Shown: positions 43,001-50,301 of the stretch, in pieces | How positions within the stretch are numbered: the stretch's first letter is position 1 | Layout: every line of letters begins with the position of its first letter | NCBI GenBank assembly: GCA_041747855.1 | Contig: JBGTEJ010000048.1 | Coordinates: forward strand, 20,938-84,937 | Source: ZC4RG35 sp041747855 | Lineage (GTDB): Bacteria > Actinomycetota > Acidimicrobiia > Spongiisociales > ZC4RG35 | Direction of reading: 5' to 3' | DNA: 64,000 nt | Program-made: the position numbers and the translations under genes | The notes under the pieces: model-generated | What the model was told of the DNA's origin: nothing | Database searches by the model: none | Seen by the model: the letters and a program-made list of their open reading frames with translations, nothing else

Positions 43001-43499
43001 CGAGCAGATCGAACTGGGTTTCGATGATGAGGAGGTCGGCACCACCGTCGATGAGCCCCTGGCTCTGGACCCGGTAGGCGTCAGAAAGGTCGGAGAAGGC
43101 GACCTGGCCAAGTGTGATGAACTTGGTGCCGGGCCCGATCGAGCCGGCCACGAATCTCTCTCGTCCATCGTCGGCGATATACCGGTCAACCACGCCACGG
43201 GCGATGGAGGCCGAAGCTGCCGAGATCTCATAGGCGCGGTCGGCGATGTCGTACTCCCCCAGCGGTATTGCAAAGGCACCGAAGCTGTTGGTCTCGACCA
43301 CATCCACCCCGACATCGAGGAAGGAAGCATGAAGGTCATGGATGACATCGGGTCGAGTCACACTGAGGATGTCGGTGCAACCCTCGAACTGAGGACCGCC
43401 GTAATCGTCCAATGACAGATTCAGTCGTTGGAGGTTGGTCCCGGTCGCACCATCGAACACGACGACGCCCTTGGAAACGGCATCGAGATAGCCGCTCAT
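40029..43499 (-). CDS. metH: cobalamin-dependent methionine synthase
   Basis: 1156 residues with the complete MetH order. The homocysteine-binding barrel has VFDGATGTNLQ, the zinc Cys in GLNCATGP and VIGGCCGTTPEH. The pterin domain has FLMIGERANTNGSKAF and DPLERLIDLF. The B12 domain has GDVHDIGKNLVDIILSNNG (axial His near 734) and GMSGLLVKST. The reactivation domain has ALAEYWHHRIRTEWG, KYRGGRYSWGYPACPDLEDN and HPQAKYFVAR. It methylates homocysteine from methyl-tetrahydrofolate in the cytosol. The ATG overlaps the stop of a 12-codon leader ORF and has no Shine-Dalgarno of its own. A SAM-I riboswitch lies upstream. Confidence 0.97.
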   Translation of the reverse strand: MSGYLDAVSKGVVVFDGATGTNLQRLNLSLDDYGGPQFEGCTDILSVTRPDVIHDLHASFLDVGVDVVETNSFGAFAIPLGEYDIADRAYEISAASASIARGVVDRYIADDGRERFVAGSIGPGTKFITLGQVAFSDLSDAYRVQSQGLIDGGADLLIIETQFDLLGAKAAIIGARQAMTDLNQDLPIQVQVTIEQTGRMLPGTEMGAALTALAAMRPDVIGLNCATGPLEMWEPLRHLTRHSSVPISAIPNAGLPKVIDGEMAYDLSPSELADHLAQFVTELGVGVIGGCCGTTPEHLAAVIEKVRPLTVKTRSPQPVAAAASIYSQVSFDQDTSFLMIGERANTNGSKAFRDALLDGNLERCVGIGQSQIQEGAHMVDLCVDYVARDGVADMSRLAMAFATDVAVPVVLDSTEPEVMEAGLQRLGGRCVLNSANLEDGEGEGSRLDRVFKLARKYGAAVICLLIDEEGQARTVDWKLRIAHRINDLAVNRYGLSTSDLIFDTLTFPLSTGDNDLRGDAIETLEAIRRIKKELPGSRTVLGVSNISFGLNPSSRRVLNSVFLHEAVEAGLDAAIVHAGKIESLAKVDPEHRQVCLDLIYDRRSEGYDPLERLIDLFADISDEDDTVDRYEGLDVGERLARRIVDGDQRNIVEDLEIALSDGQPPLDIINVHLLAGMKVVGELFASGEMQLPFVLKSAETMKKAVAHLEPKMEKADTGSRGRVVLATVSGDVHDIGKNLVDIILSNNGYEVRNLGIKVGINEMIQAYEESQADAIGMSGLLVKSTLIMRDNLAELERRGLGKVPVLLGGAALTRSYVESDLRSRYQGPLYYGKDAFAGLDAMARIVSGEPAPSPEAPRVRHRPESGGGSVPDRAPSVVSDNHVFKPPFIGSRVVKGIAIDDIVPFINRTALFRNQWQFRPEPGENDRDFKERLGHRLREQLADARRAELLVPQLVYGYFPANGDGDDLIIWEDETRTSQLATLSFPRQQEDPYYCIADFFRPADSGELDYAAFHIVTMGGVVSERTKELFDSDRYQDYLLLHGLGVEMAEALAEYWHHRIRTEWGFVSEDGPNLTGLFRQKYRGGRYSWGYPACPDLEDNETVARILGAERIGITVGEETGYQYQPEQTTSALICHHPQAKYFVARAPRQGRTDPV

Positions 43500-43534
43500 G
43501 ATGGTGCTCGGTTAGCGCCGGATGACCCGGTCAT
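43496..43534 (-). CDS. 12-codon leader ORF coupled to metH
   Basis: ATG at 43534 has a strong AAAGGAG seven bases upstream and opens MTGSSGANRAPS, ending in TGA that overlaps the metH ATG (ATGA). Because metH lacks its own ribosome binding site, ribosomes probably reach it by translating this leader. The peptide itself shows no methionine run and is unlikely to matter. Confidence 0.55.
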   Translation of the reverse strand: MTGSSGANRAPS

Positions 43535-43598
43535 GGTTCTGCTCCTTTGTCTCACATGAAACGCTTGAGAGAGAACCGTGAGCCTGAGCCCAAGGTAA

Positions 43599-43693
43599 CT
43601 CATCGTCCCAGGCATTGGCACCGTGCTCGGCCCTGTGGCTCTGTCGGTTGCCGCGGCGTCAAAGGGCCTGATCCCTCAGCCGCTCTAGATGAG
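43599..43693 (-). promoter_or_regulatory. SAM-I (S-box) riboswitch of metH
   Basis: On the minus strand the conserved S-box order is present: P1 strand CTCATCTAGAG (43693-43683), GGCTGAGGGATCAGGCCC, GACGCCGCGGCAACC, then CGGTGCCAATGCC and the closing GATGAG (43604-43599), which pairs with CTCATC. The core GCGGCAACC and GGTGCCAAT blocks are nearly consensus. SAM binding is expected to lower metH expression. The expression platform is not obvious, since no terminator was found, and control of the leader ORF ribosome site is likely. Confidence 0.88.
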
Positions 43694-43707
43694 CGTTTCT
43701 GCTCCAC

Positions 43708-43737
43708 AGGATATCGGCGCGACCCGCCTATTGACAA
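43708..43737 (-). promoter_or_regulatory. probable metH promoter
   Basis: On the minus strand TTGTCA (43737-43732) and TATCCT (43713-43708) are 18 bases apart. Transcription would start near 43700, a few bases before the first P1 strand of the riboswitch, which is where an S-box leader promoter is expected. Confidence 0.55.
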
Positions 43738-43750
43738 GACCCAACCCGCA

Positions 43751-43882
43751 AACCTCAGGTATCCAGGGTCCCTTTTGGGTATCTCTCGGCCTCAAGGTCG
43801 CGATGCCTGAGTGGACTTCCGTAAACTTGAGAGAGGATGGGTCCCTTTTGGGTACCTCACAACCTGAGGTTCGCAAAAGGGA
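43751..43882 (-). repeat. intergenic repeats and long hairpin after the DUF885 gene
   Basis: GGGTCCCTTTTGGGTA occurs twice (43766-43781 and 43839-43854). AACCTCAGGT (43751-43760) has an inverted partner ACCTGAGGTT (43862-43871). TCCCTTTTG (43842-43850) pairs with CAAAAGGGA (43874-43882), with an inner ACCTCA/TGAGGT stem. The hairpin begins one base past the DUF885 stop codon, so it probably ends or stabilises that transcript. No U-run follows. Confidence 0.6.
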
Positions 43883-43883
43883 T

Positions 43884-45542
43884 TCAGGTGCTCTCGCTGA
43901 CCACCTCACGGAGGAGGTCCAGGCGCATCGAGCCGTTGTTGATGATGGCCGAGTGGAAGGCGCGAAGGTCGAAGGCGGCCCCGAGGCGACTCCTCTCAGC
44001 TTCCCGGATCGACAAGATCTCACGCTCTCCCAGCTTGTACGAGATGGCCTGTGCGGGCCAGCCGAGGTATCGCAGTACTTCCGCTTCTGCCTGCGCCGGC
44101 GACTGGAACCCGTACTCCTGCATCGCCTCGACCGCAGTCTCGAAACGCCACTTCTCGCCTGGAGCGACCACAGCGTTGTTGGGGACCCGGAGTCCGAGAT
44201 GGATACCGATGTCCACCACGACCCGGGCGGCGCGATACGCCTGCTTGGTGAGCATCCCGAAATAGTGGGCCGGATTCTCCAGGTACCCCAGTTCTCCCAT
44301 GAGCACTTCGGCATACATCCCCCAACCTTCGGAGTATCCCGGGTACCAGGTCATCGAGCGCTGGGTCCTGCTCAAGTCGTCCTTCCGATGCTTCACGGTG
44401 GCGATCTGGAGATGATGCCCGGGGAAACCCTCGTGGTAGGCGGTCGAGACGTGCTTGTAAGTCGGGAAGACCTTCTCATCCCCCACCGAGTACCACACCC
44501 CACCGGGACGGCTGAAGTCCTCCGATGGCGGCGTGTAGTAGGCCCCTAATGGACTACCGGCGGGTGCGATCTGGACCGTGAGCGGGCGGATCTGGTCGGG
44601 GACATCGAAGTGATGCCCGGCAAGTTCATCCACCGCCCGAGCCAAAACTCCGGTCACGAACTCCACGAGCCCCTCGTGGGAGTCGACCAGCCCACTCGGG
44701 TCCGTCTCCAGATGATGCCTGACCTCTGAAAGAGGAGCACCAGGGAGGATCTCCTGCCCGATCCGCTCCATCTCGGAAAACAGCCTGCCCAACTCCTCCC
44801 AACCCCATTCGTAGGCCTCGGCTGGATCGACGGACAACCCCACCAGCCTGTCCGCCTCCCGACGGTAGACATCCTCGCCAACTCCATCCGCATCGCCGGC
44901 GTCGGGCAGATAGATCTCCACCAGCCACCGGGAGAACCCTGCGGCCTCACTGCGAGCATGATCCACGGCGTCCTCGAGTGTTCTGTCCCGGTGGTCTCCA
45001 GCCTTGGCCAACAACTCCAGGAATGCAGAGGCCTCACCGGCCAAGTGCCCGGCCTGCTCGGCCACCGAACGCACTTGACGTTTGGAAACGGTGATACCCC
45101 TCCGTCGACCTTCGTCGAGTCTGTGCCGGTAATCGTCAAACGGCTTGTCGATGGTGGCGAGTCGGGAGACGATTGCCGACCATTGCTCACCTGTCGAGGT
45201 GGGCATCATGTCGAACACTCTCGGGATCTGGTGGAAAGACGATCCGAGGTGTCTCAGATCTAGGAAGTGGTCTCCCGCCTCATAGCTGGCCAACCGTTCG
45301 TCGATACTGCCGATGGTCACCCGGGCGGCGAGACTCTGCCGACGGTCGGGATTCGCAAGGTGCTCCGCGAACTGTGACCGGTATTGTCTCGACAGTTCGG
45401 CCATCGCTTCCACACCGGCGAGCGACAAGGCCTCCCCCCACTCGTGGTTCTTCCCGGGAATTCCTAGGAAGGTTGCCATCACCGGACTGATCTCAGCGGC
45501 TTCCTCCACATATCGGTGCGCCAGATCGAATGCGTTTGCCAT
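43884..45542 (-). CDS. DUF885 family protein (putative metallopeptidase)
   Basis: 552 residues. The family signature YHEGFPGHHLQIA (His-Glu...His-His, near 370) is followed by GYSEGWGMYAEVLMGELG, and the C-terminal region has FHSAIINNGSMRLDLLREVV. These match DUF885, a group thought to be metal-dependent peptidases by the HExxGHxxQ-like pattern. Substrates are unproven. No signal peptide is present, so it is cytosolic. It is 25 bases downstream of the UPF0316 gene on the same strand. A strong hairpin follows the stop codon. Confidence 0.88.
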   Translation of the reverse strand: MANAFDLAHRYVEEAAEISPVMATFLGIPGKNHEWGEALSLAGVEAMAELSRQYRSQFAEHLANPDRRQSLAARVTIGSIDERLASYEAGDHFLDLRHLGSSFHQIPRVFDMMPTSTGEQWSAIVSRLATIDKPFDDYRHRLDEGRRRGITVSKRQVRSVAEQAGHLAGEASAFLELLAKAGDHRDRTLEDAVDHARSEAAGFSRWLVEIYLPDAGDADGVGEDVYRREADRLVGLSVDPAEAYEWGWEELGRLFSEMERIGQEILPGAPLSEVRHHLETDPSGLVDSHEGLVEFVTGVLARAVDELAGHHFDVPDQIRPLTVQIAPAGSPLGAYYTPPSEDFSRPGGVWYSVGDEKVFPTYKHVSTAYHEGFPGHHLQIATVKHRKDDLSRTQRSMTWYPGYSEGWGMYAEVLMGELGYLENPAHYFGMLTKQAYRAARVVVDIGIHLGLRVPNNAVVAPGEKWRFETAVEAMQEYGFQSPAQAEAEVLRYLGWPAQAISYKLGEREILSIREAERSRLGAAFDLRAFHSAIINNGSMRLDLLREVVSEST

Positions 45543-45567
45543 CCAGGAGACCCTAATTGCCGGGCAG

Positions 45568-46092
45568 CTACTTGCGGACGGTCCGCTCCTGTCTCATGTG
45601 GAGGTCGATGGAGGCGGTGTTGTCGATGGTCACATATGCCTCAGGTGACACTTCCCTGACCATGTCGAGCACCGCGTCGAGACTCTTTCTGGGGAGCACG
45701 GTGAAGGTGACCTGGACCTCCCCGTTCATGCCATCACCATTGAGTACCGTCGCTCCGAACCCACGCTCTCTGAGCAGCGGAGCCACTGCAGGAGCATTCG
45801 TCGGTGTCACGATCCTCACCATCGACTGTCCTATGGCTAGCCACTCCTCGACCATCGAACCCAAGTAGGTCCCGGCCGCAAAGCCCGCCGCAAAAGCCAC
45901 CATCCGAATTGGATCGTCCAATGCGGTCAGCACCCGGGCAACCGCCACCACCCAGATCAAGGCTTCGAAGAACCCGATGAGCGAGGCCGTCCCTTTCCGG
46001 CCCCTGGAGAGCAGGACGATGCGGACCGTGGCCATACCGACGTCGAGGGCACGGAGTACGAATATGAAGAGGAGGTCGAGAACTAGAGCCAT
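45568..46092 (-). CDS. UPF0316 family membrane protein (DUF2179/DUF5698)
   Basis: 174 residues. Three membrane helices fill the first about 85 residues, with the family stretch LRALDVGMATVRIVLLSRGRK and GFFEALIWVVAVARVL. A DUF2179 domain follows, including GFGATVLNGDGMNGEVQVTFTVLPRKSL and SPEAYVTIDNTASI. Bacillus members are of unknown function. The soluble domain of related YitT-type proteins is thought to bind small ligands. It is likely co-transcribed with the DUF885 gene downstream and divergent from an LLM gene. Confidence 0.87.
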   Translation of the reverse strand: MALVLDLLFIFVLRALDVGMATVRIVLLSRGRKGTASLIGFFEALIWVVAVARVLTALDDPIRMVAFAAGFAAGTYLGSMVEEWLAIGQSMVRIVTPTNAPAVAPLLRERGFGATVLNGDGMNGEVQVTFTVLPRKSLDAVLDMVREVSPEAYVTIDNTASIDLHMRQERTVRK

Positions 46093-46181
46093 GTAGCGGC
46101 CAGAGTAGAAACCGGTCGACTCTCACCCGGGTAATGGGACACTCGGTCTCAACCGTCTTTGCCAGCAGGTACCGTTGTCCG

Positions 46182-47162
46182 ATGAGATTTGGCGCATTTG
46201 TACCTCAAGGCTGGCGTCTCGACCTGGCTAGCATCCCCACGACAGAGCACTGGGAGGTGATGCTGGCCTCCGCCCGGCGGATCGAGGAATCGGGATTCGA
46301 GTCGTTGTGGGTTTACGACCACTTCCACACCGTCCCGCTGCCCACCCAGGAGGTGACCTACGAGGCTTGGACCCTGATGGCAGCACTGGCAGCGACGACC
46401 GACACCGTCCGTCTCGGTCAGATGTGCACCTGCAACACCTACCGACCACCCTCCTACCTGGCCAAGGTGGCCGTCTCGATCGACGTCATCTCGGGCGGAC
46501 GCCTGGAGATGGGGATCGGAGCCGGCTGGTACGAGGAGGAGCACGACGGGTACGGCTACCCGTTTCTCCCGCCCGGCCCGAGGCTGGGAATGCTCCGTGA
46601 GGGTGTCGAGATCATGAAGGCCATGTGGACCGAGGACGAGGTCACCTACGAGGGGAAGTTCTACAACCTGAAGGGGGCCATCTGTCAACCAAAACCGGTC
46701 CAGAAACCACACATCCCTCTCTGGGTGGCGGGTGGTGGCGAGAAGGTGACGTTGCGAATCGCCGCCCAGCACGCCACCTACTCGAACTTCGGGGTCGATC
46801 TCGACAACTTCAAGAAGAAGTCGCGCCTCCTCGCCGAGCACTGTGGCGACCTTGGGACCGACTTCGACTCGATCACCCGGTCAGCCAACTTCAACATCAT
46901 GGTCGCCGAGACCGAGGTCGAGGTCGAGGCCAAGAAGTCCTGGCTGGTCGACCACTTCAAGGCCCACATGCCCGAGGAGCGCGCCCAACGACAGGTGGCC
47001 CTCTACGACACCATGTCGGGAACACCGGAACAGGTGGTGGAGCGGCTGTCGGAATGGGAAAAGGCGGGGATGAAATACTTCATCGGATTCTTCCCCGACA
47101 TCGCCTACGACACGTCGAGCCTGGATCTTTTCGCCAGAGAGGTCATACCGGTGCTCAACTGA
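46182..47162 (+). CDS. F420-dependent LLM-class oxidoreductase (TIGR03560-like)
   Basis: 326 residues from ATG 46182. The N-terminal RFGAFVPQGWRLDL, the SLWVYDHFHTVP element, LGQMCTCNTYRPPSYLAKVAVSIDVISGGRLEMGIGAGWY and HIPLWVAGGGEKVTLRIAAQHA match the TIGR03560 branch of luciferase-like enzymes, which is usually F420-linked in actinobacteria. The substrate is unknown. It is monocistronic and ends four bases before the convergent GerMN-Gmad2 gene, so both must share terminator space. The codon usage is very regular, suggesting good expression. Confidence 0.9.
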   Translation: MRFGAFVPQGWRLDLASIPTTEHWEVMLASARRIEESGFESLWVYDHFHTVPLPTQEVTYEAWTLMAALAATTDTVRLGQMCTCNTYRPPSYLAKVAVSIDVISGGRLEMGIGAGWYEEEHDGYGYPFLPPGPRLGMLREGVEIMKAMWTEDEVTYEGKFYNLKGAICQPKPVQKPHIPLWVAGGGEKVTLRIAAQHATYSNFGVDLDNFKKKSRLLAEHCGDLGTDFDSITRSANFNIMVAETEVEVEAKKSWLVDHFKAHMPEERAQRQVALYDTMSGTPEQVVERLSEWEKAGMKYFIGFFPDIAYDTSSLDLFAREVIPVLN

Positions 47163-47165
47163 AGA

Positions 47166-48236
47166 TCAGTTGGTCAGAACGCGGATGGCGGAGAAGGGCA
47201 CCCTGACGACCATGGTCGGAGAGCCGTCGAGCGCCGAGTCGGAATAGACCCAGAGCTCATATGAGCTCCAGTCGCCCTCCCGACCGCTCAGGTCGGCCGT
47301 GATCTCGAAGGTCCCCCAGCATCCGGTCCCACAGCTGGCGGTGACATGACCGGAGTGGGCGGGTAAGGCCACAGGACCGTCGTAGACCTGCCAGGACAAC
47401 GCTGCTTCGAACACATTCGCCCAGCCACGGACGGTCAAGATCCCATCGGAGTCGATGACCACAGGTTCGGTGATGATGATCGGGTTCAGCTCGTCGATGA
47501 AGGACAGCGTGTTCACAGGGTCGAGGAGGGATATGCCCTCCAATCCGAACGCCTCGACCGGGCTGCCCTCGACCGTGAACAACACCTCGTGGACTTCGAA
47601 TTGGAGCGTGGTGAAGATGATCTGGTTCAACATCGTCACATCGGCCAGCAACCCACCGGCACCGGCCAGGAACTCAGGGCTCATGTCGAGTGTCACCCGG
47701 GTCAGGCCCTCTCCAGTGGTCTCGAAGGACTTCCTGAGGATCTTGACACCGTCGGGAACTGCGTTGGCAAAGCCGGGCGGCAACGAGAGCGGAAGATCAT
47801 GCAGGTTGAACAGGACATCCTCTGGCGCTCGAATCGAGTCGAGAACCGCGGGATCGCCGCCGGGGGCCAAGCCCAGGTAGAAAGCAACGATGGCAGGGTT
47901 TCCCGTATAACTCCCAGTCGGGGACTGCACCAGGAACACCGGCCAGGGGGCCCAGGCCGTGGGCGCAGGCTGGTTCGTATCTGAAGAAGTCGTGCTCGAA
48001 GGCATCGACGTGGTGGTGGTGGTTTCGCCGGCCAGCGGGTCTCCACCCCCCTGCCACAGCACGAACGGGAGTGCGAGGGCGACCACGGTCAATCCGGCTG
48101 CAGCGAAGACCCACGCCCCACTACGACGGGGCCGTACTGGTTGGACCGTCGGGATGTCATCCGGGTAGACGGGTGCCTCAGGGGACATCGCCACCATCCG
48201 GTTGAGAAGGTCTTTGATCTTGTTCCGGTCACTCAT
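47166..48236 (-). CDS. membrane protein with GerMN and Gmad2 domains, sigma-factor partner
   Basis: 356 residues from ATG 48236, which overlaps the sigma gene's stop (ATGA). A short cytosolic N-terminus (KIKDLLNRMVAMSPEAP), one helix (WVFAAAGLTVVALALPFVLW, about 45-64) and a Thr/Ser linker precede a GerMN-like domain (about 110-240) and a Gmad2 Ig-like domain (about 265-352, TVRGWANVFEAALSWQVYDG, CGTGCWGTFEITADL). GerMN/Gmad2 modules are common in spore-germination and actinobacterial LpqB-like proteins. Operon position suggests an anti-sigma or extracytoplasmic sensor. Confidence 0.8.
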   Translation of the reverse strand: MSDRNKIKDLLNRMVAMSPEAPVYPDDIPTVQPVRPRRSGAWVFAAAGLTVVALALPFVLWQGGGDPLAGETTTTTSMPSSTTSSDTNQPAPTAWAPWPVFLVQSPTGSYTGNPAIVAFYLGLAPGGDPAVLDSIRAPEDVLFNLHDLPLSLPPGFANAVPDGVKILRKSFETTGEGLTRVTLDMSPEFLAGAGGLLADVTMLNQIIFTTLQFEVHEVLFTVEGSPVEAFGLEGISLLDPVNTLSFIDELNPIIITEPVVIDSDGILTVRGWANVFEAALSWQVYDGPVALPAHSGHVTASCGTGCWGTFEITADLSGREGDWSSYELWVYSDSALDGSPTMVVRVPFSAIRVLTN

Positions 48237-48703
48237 GACAACCACTCTCCAAGTCTCTTCCTGGCCCTTGCCAGGTGCTTCTTCACAGCTCCCGGCGACA
48301 CTCCCATCCGTTCGGCAACCTCTTCCGGCCTGAGGTCCTCCCAGTACGTGAGATAGACCGCAGAGCGCTGTTGTATCGAGAGCCGGTTCACTGCCTCGAG
48401 CACCTCGAAGTCGATCTCGATCGGCTGGACGGCCTCGCGTTCAGCAACCTTTGCCTCCCTGAGCCGTCGGGCCAGGGTGCTCCGATGGTGATCGTTGGCT
48501 ACCGAGAGGACCGCCCGGTACAGATAGGCGCGCTGGTTCGCCACTTCCGGCCACCCCTTGCTGGTGAACACTCGAAGACAAGAGTCGGTCACCACGTCGG
48601 CGGCGTCGAAGGGCCCCACCAGGGTCGTTGCGTATGCGGTTAGCTCCTTGGCGTAGAGCCGGTAAATGTCTTCGTTGTTCATCACGCGTGTTGCGATGAT
48701 CAT
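48233..48703 (-). CDS. ECF/SigE-like RNA polymerase sigma factor
   Basis: 156 residues from ATG 48703. ATG 48682 is an alternative. Region 2 includes DIYRLYAKELTAYATTLVGPFDAADVVTDSCLRVF and AYLYRAVLSVANDHHRS. Region 4 has LSIQQRSAVYLTYWEDLRPEEVAERMGVSPGAVKKHLARARKRL with a standard helix-turn-helix. It pairs with the membrane protein downstream through an ATGA overlap. The target genes are unknown, but the nearest candidates are the LCP and glycan genes upstream. Confidence 0.87.
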   Translation of the reverse strand: MIIATRVMNNEDIYRLYAKELTAYATTLVGPFDAADVVTDSCLRVFTSKGWPEVANQRAYLYRAVLSVANDHHRSTLARRLREAKVAEREAVQPIEIDFEVLEAVNRLSIQQRSAVYLTYWEDLRPEEVAERMGVSPGAVKKHLARARKRLGEWLS

Positions 48704-48743
48704 GCCCCTGAGACGGAGCCAACCGACGGATTGGGTGACAGGC

Positions 48744-50198
48744 TCAATCAAATGATTGGTCGCAGGCCGCATCGAGCGACCCCAGACCCAGACGGTCCCG
48801 GGCGGCGACCGGATCCTCCATCAAGAGAGTGGCTTCACTCTTGATCCTGACGAGGTCGTAGTAGGTACGTCCGGGGGCTGTCGATACGACGTAGGAGCGG
48901 TCGATTCGCAGGGAGCCGATCCTGTCGGTGCTGATCTTGGGGAGCAGATCGACGAAATCGACCAGACGATCCTGGGGGATGTCGGTGGTGACACTCGACT
49001 TGACTGCGGTAGCCAGCTTGGGGAAGTTGAGGAGTATCTCCAGCGGGCTGGACTGTTCGATGACCGCCCCCAGTACGCACCTCTGACGATGCATCCTGGC
49101 GAAGTCGTCGGATGGTCGTCTGATCCGGGCGTATGCAAGGGCCATGTGCCCGTCGAGGTGCTGACGGCCAGCCTGGATCTCGACCCTGACCGTCGAGCCA
49201 TTCTCGTGAGGGTAGGTGGGGTCGATGATGGTCTTGGGGACATCGATTGTCACCCCACCCAGGGCGTCGACCACCCCCACGAAGCCATCGAGGGTGACCA
49301 TGGCGTAGTAATGGATGGGTATCCCGAGGAGCTCCCCGAGTGCGCCTTTGATGGCGTTGAACCACGGCTCGTTGGGTCCAGGGAACGCCGACGGGTTGCG
49401 TTCGGCAGCGTCGTACAAGTGAGTCAAGAGGTCGGGGAAGCAGTTGCAGTCCCAGGTCCCCATGCCCATCGGAAGTGGGACATTCGAGAGGTTCCGGGGC
49501 ACCGAGATCATCGCCACCTCTCCGTTACTCGGATCGATGCTGACCACGATGGTGGTATCGGTCCGTACTCCGGTCCGCCCGACACCGGCATCGGCCCCCA
49601 ACAGGACGATGTTGAGGCGGTCCAACCCATCCCAGACAGGAGGAATCGTGGTCGTGGGGATGGTGGTAGTCGTGGTGCTATCGGGCTGACTCGTCGTCGA
49701 ACCGGGAAGCGTCGTAGTCGACTCCGGTGTCGTGCTGCTCGTCGTCGTGGTATCGGCGACCACGGGAGTTTTGGGTGAGAAGACCGAACGGATCAGGTCG
49801 TACTGGGTCCAGGCGAACAACCCGAGCACCAGATGCGGTATTACCAACAGACCCACTGCGGCCACCATGCCGATGCCATCAGCCCACCCTCGAGGCCCCA
49901 CTGTTGCCGCCCGATACGCACCCGCCACGGCGAAGGTTCGATAAACCAGGACCGCGATGTTGAACCCCATGATGGCGAGAAGGGCGTTCGGACTCACCCA
50001 AAGCTTCACCGCTTCGAGTTGGAGCGGACCCAGAAGGAGTACCAGCCCGGTGAACAGCAGCATGTTCACGACGAACAACGCGTATGCGATCCGGCTCAGG
50101 CCGACATACACCTGACCCCATCCGGGGACGATGGCCGAGAACAGTGCGGCCGCGGCGGCGCCCGGCTGTCGCCGTTCGGCACCCGGGACGGTCGACAT
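48744..50198 (-). CDS. LytR-CpsA-Psr (LCP) family ligase, copy 1
   Basis: 484 residues. The N-terminal third has about four membrane helices beginning with SAIVPGWGQVYVG, followed by a Thr/Ser spacer (about 150-185) and the LCP catalytic domain. Signature pieces are LNIVLLGADAG, RTDTTIVVSID, ISVPRNLSNVPLP, GIPIHYYAMVTLDGFVGVVDALGGV and ALAYARIRRPSDDFARMHRQRCVL with the conserved Arg residues that bind pyrophosphate. LCP enzymes attach polyprenyl-linked glycopolymers to peptidoglycan. The multi-helix N-terminus is larger than the usual single anchor. Confidence 0.92.
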   Translation of the reverse strand: MSTVPGAERRQPGAAAAALFSAIVPGWGQVYVGLSRIAYALFVVNMLLFTGLVLLLGPLQLEAVKLWVSPNALLAIMGFNIAVLVYRTFAVAGAYRAATVGPRGWADGIGMVAAVGLLVIPHLVLGLFAWTQYDLIRSVFSPKTPVVADTTTTSSTTPESTTTLPGSTTSQPDSTTTTTIPTTTIPPVWDGLDRLNIVLLGADAGVGRTGVRTDTTIVVSIDPSNGEVAMISVPRNLSNVPLPMGMGTWDCNCFPDLLTHLYDAAERNPSAFPGPNEPWFNAIKGALGELLGIPIHYYAMVTLDGFVGVVDALGGVTIDVPKTIIDPTYPHENGSTVRVEIQAGRQHLDGHMALAYARIRRPSDDFARMHRQRCVLGAVIEQSSPLEILLNFPKLATAVKSSVTTDIPQDRLVDFVDLLPKISTDRIGSLRIDRSYVVSTAPGRTYYDLVRIKSEATLLMEDPVAARDRLGLGSLDAACDQSFD

Positions 50199-50301
50199 CT
50201 AGATCACCACTTGTGAGACGGCCGCAAACTCGCCATGTCACTTAGACGTAATGGACGGGTCTGACGGGTGACACTTTCACCACAGGCGCAGCATGACGAT
50301 T

